Assembly: GCA_002433485.1 (NCBI GenBank) | Contig: DJIF01000075.1 | Coordinates: forward strand, 1-42,906 | Length of the DNA stretch: 42,906 bases | Direction of reading: 5' to 3' | From: Deltaproteobacteria bacterium UBA6601 | GTDB taxonomy: Bacteria > Myxococcota_A > UBA796 > UBA9615 | Part shown: in pieces, positions 15,948-23,525 of the stretch | Numbering within the stretch: position 1 is the stretch's first letter | Layout of the letters: each line of letters opens with the position of its first letter | Program-made: the position numbers and the translations under genes | The notes under the pieces: generated by a model | What the model saw: the letters and a program-made list of their open reading frames with translations, nothing else | Databases searched by the model: none | Told to the model about the DNA's origin: nothing

Positions 15948-17165
15948 TCAGTCCTGCTGAAACTGGATGACCCACACCGCCTGACCGCCATAGTCACCCA
16001 CCAGATCGGTGCCACCGTGGGTATTCTCAGTAGCGTTCAGGAAGAGCTGCCAGTAGCCGTACCAATTGGAGCCTGGACCCGCCGGCGCGGACACCGTGTC
16101 AAGACCAGAGCCCTCCGACAGAGAGCCGACCTCATTGGCCACATAACCGGCGTGGGTAAAGGTCAGGCCATACTCAGCCCAGGTGGCGGTCATATCAGCT
16201 TCCGAGTAGCCGCCAGCAGCCGCCAGGTCGAGCCCCAGAGAGCTCAGCGTAGCGCCGTCAATGAGCCCCATAGTCAGGAAGTCGCCGTAGCCACCGTTGG
16301 TAATAGTGGTCAACATGGCATCGCCAAAGTTGGCCCCCGCATCGGTCAGGCCACCAGCATCGCAGGGTGCATTGCGCGCGGCACTCTGGCTGACATCCAT
16401 GCGAGTATTCTCGTCTAGATCGATTCGACCGGTGCAGTTGTTGCAGCCGCTGAGAATCCCCGAACCGAAGCTGGCGGTACCCTCAACTGACACCACCTGA
16501 TTGCACTCAGTGACCTGGTTGGTGTAGTCGCGCCAGTAGCTGAACGTGTACGACGCTGCGATGCCGGTCACCCCGCCCGCGCCCTGGGTGGCAGTGAGCT
16601 CCATGGAGAAGGTCAGACCATCAAAGTCCAGACCGCCCGTGGCGTCATCGTCATCGGAACTGGCGTCGTCATCGTCAGAGGTGGCGTCATCATCATCCCC
16701 ATCATCATCGTCGCCGAGACCATTTGCCGGACCGTTGTTGCAGGTCAAGGTGACCGAATCACCGCTGCCATCACAACTCAGCCCACCGGCCGCGCACATT
16801 TCCAACATTGGATCGCAGTTGCAGGCAGGGCCGTTAGAGCAGGAGCTGGGCGCAGGACGGCAGGTACCTTCACCACTGCCGCCATCCTTCAGGCAGAACA
16901 AATCGCCACTGCACTGACTGCCCCAAAGGCAGGGGCCGCCTGCTGGCTCAAGAGCCGCACATTGCCCTTCCGGAGAGACAGCAGCATCGTCCGCCCGGCA
17001 ATATTCCTCACCCTCGACGCAATCGACATCGGTGAAACAGGAGCTGCCGCCATCATCATCATCACCACGAGAGCCATCCCGCGAAGAAGGGCCGCAGCTC
17101 ACAAGAAGGACGCAACCGACACAGAGTAGCGAAGCGATGAAGAGCAGATGAACGCGCGTAAACAA
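15948..17165 (-). CDS. Asp-rich, Cys-rich lipoprotein, unknown function
   Basis: This 405-residue probable outer-membrane lipoprotein has a signal peptide reading FTRVHLLFIASLLCVGCVLL, with a lipobox Cys at VSCGPSS. Directly after it comes an SRDGSRGDDDDGG linker and a Cys-rich segment (SCFTDVDCVEGEEYC, CLWGSQCSGDLFCL, CRPAPSSCSNGPACNC) typical of myxobacterial-type surface proteins. A second Asp-rich linker of DDDD units follows (DNA repeat at 16641-16714). The C-terminal 215 residues are a beta-rich domain of unknown family (YTFSYWRDYTNQVTECNQVV and NWYGYWQLFLNA). I chose TTG 17165 as start: it directly begins the signal peptide and has AGGGGG upstream. An ATG at 17255 would add 30 residues unlike a signal peptide. 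Confidence 0.75.
   Translation of the reverse strand: MFTRVHLLFIASLLCVGCVLLVSCGPSSRDGSRGDDDDGGSSCFTDVDCVEGEEYCRADDAAVSPEGQCAALEPAGGPCLWGSQCSGDLFCLKDGGSGEGTCRPAPSSCSNGPACNCDPMLEMCAAGGLSCDGSGDSVTLTCNNGPANGLGDDDDGDDDDATSDDDDASSDDDDATGGLDFDGLTFSMELTATQGAGGVTGIAASYTFSYWRDYTNQVTECNQVVSVEGTASFGSGILSGCNNCTGRIDLDENTRMDVSQSAARNAPCDAGGLTDAGANFGDAMLTTITNGGYGDFLTMGLIDGATLSSLGLDLAAAGGYSEADMTATWAEYGLTFTHAGYVANEVGSLSEGSGLDTVSAPAGPGSNWYGYWQLFLNATENTHGGTDLVGDYGGQAVWVIQFQQD
16641..16714 (-). repeat. Asp-codon tandem repeat in lipoprotein gene
   Basis: Imperfect repeats of GATGACGATGACGCC-like units encode DDDD blocks separated by Gly, Ala, Ser or Thr. They form a flexible acidic linker between the Cys-rich part and the C-terminal domain. 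Such repeats can change length by slippage. Confidence 0.7.
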
Positions 17166-17324
17166 GATGACCCCCTCACGAGGCAGACGGGTTAAGTAGT
17201 TGGGCTCCCCAGGCCCAGAGGCGATGCAATCAGACCTGGCTTCCCGCGACAGCAAGTACGAGGGCCAACGCAGCCTGAGGCCACCTTCAATACACCAGCT
17301 AAAAGACCATGAAAAGGGAAACTC

Positions 17325-18548
17325 TCAGCCTGCCTGGCGGGCATCAATCTCACGAGCCAGCGCAAGCGCAAAACCATGTGCCATGGTCAGCGCCCCATCG
17401 TCAACATCAGTGATTCCGTCGAGACCGCGCCCAAAGGGGCCCGGTGCGCGCCCATCAACCAGGCCACTGAGGGTTATGGCGCGATAGCCGGCTCGGGTCA
17501 CCGGACCAGCATCGGTTCCACCCGGACAGCTGAAGGATCGAACCGCACGAAACTCGTCAGCAGCGGCGACCGTAGCCGCGCAGTCTGGAATCGCAGGACG
17601 ATAGCTACTGTGCCGCCAGCGGCCCTCAGCCAGAGCAAAGCCGAGCTGCCCCGCCCCAACGGCATCGAGGTTGATAAACCAGGTGGAATCCCGATCCAAG
17701 AGATGACCAAATTGATACAAAAAGCCCTTCATCCCTCCAGAGTCAGGCTGCCGGGCACCGCTGACAACCACCCAGACCTCCAGATTCTCCAGGGGGCTGT
17801 CCTTCAGACTCTCTGCCACAGCCAGCGCGACAGCCATTCCCGAGGCGTTGCTGACCGCCCCCTGCTGGGCCGGCGAACGCCACCAATCAAGCGCCAGGGC
17901 CAGAGTTCCAAGATGGACCAGCGCCGCGCCAAACAGAGCGGCGACAGCGACTACACCCAACCAGGCATGCTCTTCTCCAGCCCACCGCTGAGCTGCTGCA
18001 CACAGCTGCACGAAACCAGCAATCAGGACGATAGAGGCCGGATGAACGGAGCGACCAGGCCGCTCCCGATCCAGATACCACCGGCGCGCCCAGGGAAGCA
18101 GCAGCGAAGAAGACGGCGACACGTCTCCGTGGGCCACCAGCACCAGCCGCCCCCGAGCCTGTTGCCGCTCATGAACCGCAATCATGTTGGTAGTCATGCG
18201 CTTGAGTAGGAGCCTGCGCAGCAAGCGAGGCTTACCGCGAAGTTCACCAAAGGTGGACAATAGAGTAAGGCCACTCAAGGCCAGAGCCAGGAATCCTGGC
18301 TTAAACACCGCCAACAGCGCCGAGCCCAGGAAGAACAGGCTGTGAAGCCCCAGAATCACCGGAATCCGAGGCGCACAGACGGCCCCTGCCAACACCGCTC
18401 GGAAGCCCAACTCATCGAGGCGCCCAGCCAGCAGGGCCTGGCCCATTCGCTCCCCGGCCGAGCCCGCCACACGGGCAGGTAAATCGACAATGGCGGCAAT
18501 AAAATCCAGCATTGAGGCGCACTGCCTCGTGGAGTCTGTTTCATTCAT
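17325..18548 (-). CDS. M28-family peptidase-like membrane protein, probably catalytically inactive
   Basis: This 407-residue protein has an M28 (Zn aminopeptidase) fold interrupted by membrane segments near residues 60-100 and 170-220. Family blocks are recognisable: GRLVLVAHGDVS with the HxD pair (H140, D142), GAVSNASGMAVALAVAESL, VWVVVSGARQPDSGGMKGFL, FINLDAVGAGQLG (D295) and GTDAGPVTRAGYRAITL. However the metal-bridging Asp of the normal DDNASG is Ser233. The catalytic GluGlu pair of the normal GAEE is Arg-Gln (266-267). The C-terminal His of the usual HWPTDT motif is also missing. I therefore infer a non-hydrolytic role. It is divergent from qhpD with only about 80 bases between the coding regions. 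A start at Met13 is possible. Confidence 0.75.
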   Translation of the reverse strand: MNETDSTRQCASMLDFIAAIVDLPARVAGSAGERMGQALLAGRLDELGFRAVLAGAVCAPRIPVILGLHSLFFLGSALLAVFKPGFLALALSGLTLLSTFGELRGKPRLLRRLLLKRMTTNMIAVHERQQARGRLVLVAHGDVSPSSSLLLPWARRWYLDRERPGRSVHPASIVLIAGFVQLCAAAQRWAGEEHAWLGVVAVAALFGAALVHLGTLALALDWWRSPAQQGAVSNASGMAVALAVAESLKDSPLENLEVWVVVSGARQPDSGGMKGFLYQFGHLLDRDSTWFINLDAVGAGQLGFALAEGRWRHSSYRPAIPDCAATVAAADEFRAVRSFSCPGGTDAGPVTRAGYRAITLSGLVDGRAPGPFGRGLDGITDVDDGALTMAHGFALALAREIDARQAG

Positions 18549-18574
18549 AAGTCAACAAAGTGTAGACGGATCCC

Positions 18575-18628
18575 TATAATGTGACACGTCGGGGCATAAC
18601 CAGCGACCCGAACCATGCGGAGTGGCCC
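18575..18628 (+). promoter_or_regulatory. -10 box and leader of the qhp-like operon, with ribosome-binding site setting a TTG start
   Basis: A perfect TATAAT lies at 18575-18580, with no good -35 box at the right distance (about GTCAAC). Transcription would begin near 18587, inside the longer open frame that starts at GTG 18581, so that start cannot be used from this promoter. GGAG at 18619-18622, six bases before TTG 18629, sets the start used here. Confidence 0.45.
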
Positions 18629-20047
18629 TTGCAACTGATCGTAGACGAGCTTGTCCCGCTCTCTCAGCAGGGCCTGCAGCATGTCTTTCACGTGCCCACT
18701 TCTTCGTTCTACGAGGTAGGTCCCGAGGGACTGGCTCTGCTCGAAGAAGTGAAGGCCGCCGGACACATCAGCAGCGGCCAACAGCTCTCTGCCCTGACCG
18801 GACAGAGCGAAGAAGAGCGCAACGAACTCCTGGCTGACCTGCGGCGCCTTAGACTGGTAGTGCCCGAGTCAGAACAAGGCAGCGCATATGGCTTGCGTGA
18901 CCCGGCACCCACCACAGAGGGCATTCGCAACTTTGTGATGCACGTTGCCCACAGCTGCAATCTGGCGTGTACCTACTGCTATGCAGACCACGGTCTATAC
19001 AAGGGCAGAGCCACTTTGATGGATCAGGAGCGGGCCCGCAGCTACGTGGACTGGCTCTTCGATCAGGGGCGCCAGCACAAGCAACTGGGCATCACCTTTT
19101 TTGGTGGAGAGCCCCTGCTCAATATGCCTGTGGTCCGAGAAGCGGCGCGCTACGCACGACAAAAGGCCCAGCAACTGGACAAGGCGATCAGCTTCTCAAT
19201 GACCACCAACGGCACTTTGGTTACCGAAGAGGCGGTAGATTTCTTCGAAGAAATCGATTGCCAGGTTACCGTCAGTCTCGATGCCATCGGCAAGCGTAAT
19301 GACCGACTGCGGCCCTTCCACAGCGGCAAGGGGTCCTACGATGAAGTGATGGAACGGATTCAGCCGCTACTTGCAAGGCGCTCAGTAGCAGCAAGGGTCA
19401 CCGTCACGCGCAAAAACCTCGACGTCGTACATACCGTCGACACACTGCTGAAAGCTGGCTTCACTGAAGTGGGCTGCTCCCCGGTTGATGCGAAAGACCC
19501 CGCCTTCGACCTGCGTGGCGAAGACTATGAGCAGCTTCTTGACGGCTTCGCGACGCTGACGGATCGCTTCATGAGAGCGGCCCTCTCCGGGCGGCTCTAT
19601 GGTTTCTCCAACATCAAGAACCTGCTCAAGGCAATTCATGAGGGGCACAACAAAGAGTACCCGTGCGGTGCCGGGCTGCAGATGGTCGCCGGTGCGCCCA
19701 ATGGCGAGATGAGCCTCTGCCATCGTTTTGTGGGAGAGAAAGACTTCGTTTTGGGCAGGGTCCAGGATGGAGGTCTCGACAAGGCCAAGCGCCTTGAGGT
19801 TTTAAACGACATCCACCTCAGCCAGCGCAGCGACTGCAGCAGTTGCTGGGCGCGCTACATCTGCTCGGGCGGCTGTCATCATGTCAACTTCCTGTTCGAG
19901 GGTAGCCCCAGCGCCACCTACAAGACCCACTGCGACTACCTGAGAGCCTGGTACAAGTTGGGCCTGATCAGCTACGCCCGCATGGTCTCTGCGCGACCCG
20001 ATATCTTTGACAGTCCACTCCAACCTAATGACAGCTGCCAACAATGA
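18629..20047 (+). CDS. qhpD: Radical SAM/SPASM peptide maturase, QhpD-like
   Basis: In known QHNDH systems QhpD is the radical SAM enzyme that makes Cys-to-Asp/Glu thioether crosslinks in the gamma-subunit peptide before export. The 472-residue product (the Paracoccus protein is about the same size) has an N-terminal PqqD-like peptide-binding region (LQHVFHVPTSSFYEVG). The radical SAM core has CxxxCxxC at C110/C114/C117 in HSCNLACTYCYADHG, then FFGGEPLLN and MTTNGTL. The C-terminal SPASM/twitch region has Cys in EYPCGAGLQ, EMSLCHRF, SDCSSCWARYICSGGCHHVN and THCDYLR, enough for two auxiliary 4Fe-4S clusters. The TTG start at 18629 fits homologous N-termini and a GGAG at six bases. It is the first gene of the operon. 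The family call is firm. The QhpD identity rests on the peptide next door. Confidence 0.88.
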   Translation: MQLIVDELVPLSQQGLQHVFHVPTSSFYEVGPEGLALLEEVKAAGHISSGQQLSALTGQSEEERNELLADLRRLRLVVPESEQGSAYGLRDPAPTTEGIRNFVMHVAHSCNLACTYCYADHGLYKGRATLMDQERARSYVDWLFDQGRQHKQLGITFFGGEPLLNMPVVREAARYARQKAQQLDKAISFSMTTNGTLVTEEAVDFFEEIDCQVTVSLDAIGKRNDRLRPFHSGKGSYDEVMERIQPLLARRSVAARVTVTRKNLDVVHTVDTLLKAGFTEVGCSPVDAKDPAFDLRGEDYEQLLDGFATLTDRFMRAALSGRLYGFSNIKNLLKAIHEGHNKEYPCGAGLQMVAGAPNGEMSLCHRFVGEKDFVLGRVQDGGLDKAKRLEVLNDIHLSQRSDCSSCWARYICSGGCHHVNFLFEGSPSATYKTHCDYLRAWYKLGLISYARMVSARPDIFDSPLQPNDSCQQ

Positions 20048-20077
20048 GCACCTACCAACCCGGAGAGTGACCCAGCC

Positions 20078-20380
20078 ATGGCCACCCGAAAAATCAAGGC
20101 GCTCAACGTTAAGGCTCGGCGCATTGAAGACGAAAACTCGCGAGACGTCCGCGGCTATGCCTTCAACGACTGCTGCACCTCCTTCGCTCCGGGCTGGGAA
20201 GTGGGTTACAACGATGGCGCCGACCCCTGCCCCTGGAAGAGCGACCTAAGCCTCTGCTGGAGCACCTGCTACTGGATGGGTCAGGTGCCCGACCATCAGG
20301 CGCATGCAGACTGGCTCGACTCCTGCGGCAATATCCAGCAGGACTGGCGAAACCTGTGCACCATCCCGGACACCAAGTAA
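20078..20380 (+). CDS. qhpC: Cys-rich peptide, quinohemoprotein amine dehydrogenase gamma-subunit-like
   Basis: This 100-residue precursor has a polar leader of roughly 25-28 residues and a core that matches the QHNDH gamma subunit. CCTSFAPGWEV, DLSLCWSTCYWMGQVPD and the ending QQDWRNLCTIPDTK are diagnostic. By spacing, C60-W66 correspond to the Cys37-Trp43 pair that forms cysteine tryptophylquinone. D56 corresponds to catalytic Asp33, and C64-D72 and C32-E41 to the Cys41-Asp49 and Cys7-Glu16 thioether crosslinks. The third crosslink (Cys27-Asp33) would be C51-D56, one residue shorter. Three extra cysteines (C33, C83, C94) are not in the Paracoccus protein as I remember it. It lies 30 bases after qhpD and overlaps the next gene by one base (TAATG). 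Confidence 0.88.
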   Translation: MATRKIKALNVKARRIEDENSRDVRGYAFNDCCTSFAPGWEVGYNDGADPCPWKSDLSLCWSTCYWMGQVPDHQAHADWLDSCGNIQQDWRNLCTIPDTK

Positions 20381-21429
20381 TGCGTAGACTTTGTCACCCT
20401 GCCCTGCTCTCGCTCGGATTGCTGCTGCTGGCAATCACTGCGAGCGCCGGGCCGGCAAGCTCGGCCACGGCCTGGGTGTCCTCCAACCACCTGCAGGTCA
20501 TAGACATCGATGAAGGCAAGGTCCTCGGCAAACTGCCGCTGGGCGAGTTCATCCATTCCATGCGCTTTACCGCCGATGGAAAGCGCCTCTACGTAGGTAC
20601 CAGCAAGGCGCTGCGCATCGTCGATCCGGAGCGCATCGCGTTTAGCGGCCAGCTATCACCGCGCCGGACCCGGGCCATCGCCATCAGCGACGACGGCCAG
20701 CATATCTACGCCGTCCACCCTGGAGACCCAAAAGTCAGTCAGGCAGCTCGCATTGCCGGCGAACCACTCCCCCTGGCCACGTTAAGTCAGTACTCGGCTG
20801 CTTCCAATCAGGAAGTGCGCTCATGGACGGTGCCGGCCCTCAGTTCGGACATTATCCTTACAGCATCAAATCAGCAGATTATTGTCCTAGACCCCGACGG
20901 CAGGAAGGCCCATTTCTACACCACGGCAGGCCAACACCGCGGCGAGCAGGTGGTGGTGCCGATCAACCAAGACGGCAATCCCGCTCAGGCCATGCTGGGG
21001 CCCATGTCGCTAGCTCCCAATGGCGCCTCTTTTGTGATCCCGATCACCCTTCGGGAAGGCCCGATGCTGGCACACATCTCGCTGACCGAAGGCCCTAACA
21101 CTGCGCGCGTGCAGCATCACTCCCTGGAGGACCGAGGTAGAGTTCAGGGACTGTCGTGGGACGCCAGCGGCGAGCAGGTACTCATCACAGCAACGGGCGG
21201 GATCTGTAGCTTTCGACCGGACAACACAGAACAGGAGTGGATGCCCCAGCAGGTCATCTTCATTGATGTGGCTGCTGTCCCCCAGAGCGAACTGAAGGTA
21301 GCGGTCGCTCCGGTATTCTCGAAGCGCAACAAGAGTGGCGGAGTAGCCGTTCTCGCTGCTGATGGCGGAGTCCTGCGCACCGTGGAGCTACCCGACATGA
21401 GCCCCTTTTACGTGGCGGTTCGGCCCTGA
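20380..21429 (+). CDS. qhpB: Secreted beta-propeller, quinohemoprotein amine dehydrogenase beta-subunit-like
   Basis: This 349-residue exported protein has a signal peptide reading MRRLCHPALLSLGLLLLAIT and cleaved near ASAGPASSA. YVTN-like propeller blades follow: AWVSSNHLQVIDIDEGKVLG, MRFTADGKRLYVGTSKALRI, AIAISDDGQHIYAVHPGD, LSWDASGEQVLITATGG and a closing VAVLAADGGVLRTVEL. In QHNDH the seven-bladed beta subunit closes the active site over the quinone in the gamma subunit. Size, signal peptide and position after the gamma peptide fit. ATG 20380 shares its A with the qhpC TAA. The identity as QhpB rests on context plus fold, because YVTN propellers are common. Confidence 0.8.
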   Translation: MRRLCHPALLSLGLLLLAITASAGPASSATAWVSSNHLQVIDIDEGKVLGKLPLGEFIHSMRFTADGKRLYVGTSKALRIVDPERIAFSGQLSPRRTRAIAISDDGQHIYAVHPGDPKVSQAARIAGEPLPLATLSQYSAASNQEVRSWTVPALSSDIILTASNQQIIVLDPDGRKAHFYTTAGQHRGEQVVVPINQDGNPAQAMLGPMSLAPNGASFVIPITLREGPMLAHISLTEGPNTARVQHHSLEDRGRVQGLSWDASGEQVLITATGGICSFRPDNTEQEWMPQQVIFIDVAAVPQSELKVAVAPVFSKRNKSGGVAVLAADGGVLRTVELPDMSPFYVAVRP

Positions 21430-21452
21430 ACGACAGTTCCTACAGCCTGCAT

Positions 21453-22418
21453 GTGCCTGATGCAGCGCGCCTCGCGGCCCTTCCCTCGTTACTCAACTCG
21501 AGTGCTGGCATGCCATCTTGGGCTGCCCAACATCGGCCCAGTCGCATCTACTTTGGCGTGGAGTTCTGCCAACACCTGCTGCCCAGCGAGGCCGATGTGA
21601 TCGCTGCAGCCGAGCAATGCCGCAGCCGTGGCCTTGGCATGACCCTGCTTACGCCCTATGTAACGGATGGCTGGCTTGATCCCGTATCACGGCTGGTCAA
21701 GACGCTGATCGAAGTGAAAGCCCCGGACCCAGAAGTAGTGTTGAATGACTGGGGATTGCTTCGCCGGTTGCGCCGCGAATTCGAAGGCCAGGTTGAGTGG
21801 GTGCTGGGCAGAGGCTTACACCGCATGATGCGCGACCCTCGTCTGGCAGATGTAGGACCCGAGCATCTGGGAGGCGACACCCAGCCAGACCTCTGGCTCG
21901 AGGGCAGTTACAGCAGCCGTGAGTTTCGCCTTCTGCTTGCTGAACTGGACCTTCACCGGGTCGAGATCGACTACCCGCTGCAGGGCCTTCGTGACCTTGA
22001 GGACTTTCCGCTGAACTTCAGCCTGCACCTGCCCTACGGCATGATCGCGAGCGGCCGCAACTGCATGGTGAGTTCCTACGGCAAGCCCCCTTCGCTACGT
22101 TTCATGGTGCCCATCGCCTGTGACGCACCGTGCCGCGACTTCACCATCCACCTGCGCGCTCCCTGGTCCCGCAGAGGACTAGGCAACAATGCCCTACCGC
22201 TGCTCGACGCCAACCCCGCTCCGTCCCCCAGCTTCCCACCATCACGGCGAGTTGAGAGCCTGCCCCCCAGCGGAGCCGACCCTTCACCGCGCTTTCTGCA
22301 GAAGGGCAACACGCACTTCTACGAGCTTAACGAGGACCAGATCCTGGCCGCACTGCAGTGGGCTGCAAGCCAACGCGGGCTCGACCGGGTCGTGGTCGAG
22401 CCCGCGTTGCCCATGTAG
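21453..22418 (+). CDS. U32-family protein, UbiV-like, in qhp-like operon
   Basis: This 321-residue U32 ('peptidase U32') family protein is most like UbiV, the partner of UbiU in oxygen-independent ubiquinone hydroxylation. The segments RIYFGVEFCQHL, DPEVVLNDWGLLRRL, VEWVLGRGLHRM, HRVEIDYPLQGL and FSLHLPYGMIASGRNC match the U32 barrel. Cysteines C39, C204, C223 and C227 (C-x3-C) reproduce the layout of the four 4Fe-4S ligands I recall for Escherichia coli UbiV (39, 180, 193, 197). The called start is GTG 21453. The frame is also open upstream to a CTG overlapping the qhpB TGA, which would add NDSSYSLH. It lies between qhpB and its UbiU-like partner. The likely role is hydroxylation of the peptide Trp (inference). 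Confidence 0.75.
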   Translation: MPDAARLAALPSLLNSSAGMPSWAAQHRPSRIYFGVEFCQHLLPSEADVIAAAEQCRSRGLGMTLLTPYVTDGWLDPVSRLVKTLIEVKAPDPEVVLNDWGLLRRLRREFEGQVEWVLGRGLHRMMRDPRLADVGPEHLGGDTQPDLWLEGSYSSREFRLLLAELDLHRVEIDYPLQGLRDLEDFPLNFSLHLPYGMIASGRNCMVSSYGKPPSLRFMVPIACDAPCRDFTIHLRAPWSRRGLGNNALPLLDANPAPSPSFPPSRRVESLPPSGADPSPRFLQKGNTHFYELNEDQILAALQWAASQRGLDRVVVEPALPM

Positions 22419-22427
22419 GGTTTAGAG

Positions 22428-23525
22428 ATGAAGATCCTGGCACCGGTAAGCGAGACCGAAGAGGTACCCGCCCTCGCGCACGCCGGCGCCGATGAGTTGT
22501 TCTGCGGCTTGTTTCCCAGCGGCTGGTATGAGCGCTGGGGCCGCGCAGGATGGCCTAACCGGCGCGGACCCGGACCTGCAAACATCGAAGAGCTGGAAAC
22601 CCTCGGCAGGCTGGCAGACGCGGTCCATGCCCAGCGCGACCAGAGCGGCGAGCCGCTGCCGCTATTTGTGGCAATGAATCAGCAGTACTACAGCGACGAA
22701 CAGGCCGAATTCCTGTTGCAGCAAGCCCAGCAGATCGCCTCTATGGGGGCGGCGGACGCCCTGATTGTGACCGACCCCGGCTTCATGCGGCTACTGCATC
22801 GCGAACTGCCTGACCTGCCCCTGTTCGCCTCTACCGTCAGTGTAGCGCTCAATAGCGAAGCGGCCCTGTTCCTGGGTGAATTGGGCTGCGAGCGCGTCAT
22901 TCTTTCCCGGCATCTGCATCTGGAAGAACTGCGACAGTTCCAGGAGGCACTTCCACAGATGCAGCTTGAAGTGTTCCTGCTCAATGACAACTGCTACTTC
23001 GAAGAGGGCTTCTGCAGCACTGCACACGCACTCCCAGGCTTTGGCGTCTACTGCATGACTCCTTGGGAGTTTGAGGTGGAGTTGGACGGCAAGGGTCCGA
23101 TCAAGGACCCGGCCGAGAGGGAGCGATGGGACTTCCTGATCGACGAACACATTGAGCTACAGCGATCTCTATCCCACCGCGGCTACGGCAAAGGCAGCGC
23201 TGCATTACCGCTGGGCCCCTGCGGCCTGTGCGCGATTCCCGAACTCATCGACATGGGCATTCACAGCGGCAAGATTGTCGGCAGGGAGGCTGGACTTTAC
23301 CGCAAGCTTCGATCGGTACAAGCGGTACGCTTTGTCCGCGACAACTACCTGGAAGGTAAGGATGCTGGCGCTACCAAGCAACAGGCGCTCGATCTGCGCG
23401 GCGACCCAAAGGGCTGCGCAGACGGTTTCTTCTGCTACTACCGCTCCGCTAGAGACCGGGGCCTGGTAGAGCTCCCCTCGCGGCCGAAAGGGCCACGGCC
23501 GGTACGCCGCAAGGACCGCTCGTGA
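22428..23525 (+). CDS. U32-family protein, UbiU-like, in qhp-like operon
   Basis: This 365-residue U32 protein begins MKILAPVSETEEVPALAHAG and DELFCGL, the usual family start. It has LFVAMNQQYYS, ADALIVTDPGFMRLLHRELP, LPLFASTVSVALNS and the family block VILSRHLHLEELRQF. Cysteines C189, C196 (x6), C209 and C265/C268 (PLGPCGLCAIPEL) resemble the 4Fe-4S set of UbiU (169, 176, 193, 232). GIHSGKIVGREAGLYRKLRS follows, as in U32 proteins. It starts nine bases after the UbiV-like gene and ends in a GTGA overlap with the ABC transporter, so it is clearly operonic. Known U32 proteins with assigned chemistry (UbiU/V, RlhA, TrhP) are O2-independent hydroxylases rather than proteases. Here a peptide substrate is likely. 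Confidence 0.8.
   Translation: MKILAPVSETEEVPALAHAGADELFCGLFPSGWYERWGRAGWPNRRGPGPANIEELETLGRLADAVHAQRDQSGEPLPLFVAMNQQYYSDEQAEFLLQQAQQIASMGAADALIVTDPGFMRLLHRELPDLPLFASTVSVALNSEAALFLGELGCERVILSRHLHLEELRQFQEALPQMQLEVFLLNDNCYFEEGFCSTAHALPGFGVYCMTPWEFEVELDGKGPIKDPAERERWDFLIDEHIELQRSLSHRGYGKGSAALPLGPCGLCAIPELIDMGIHSGKIVGREAGLYRKLRSVQAVRFVRDNYLEGKDAGATKQQALDLRGDPKGCADGFFCYYRSARDRGLVELPSRPKGPRPVRRKDRS

Noticed and set aside
16641..16714. Possible CRISPR-like or minisatellite array
   Set aside because: The repeats are short Asp-codon units in frame within a lipoprotein gene, without spacers of regular length.
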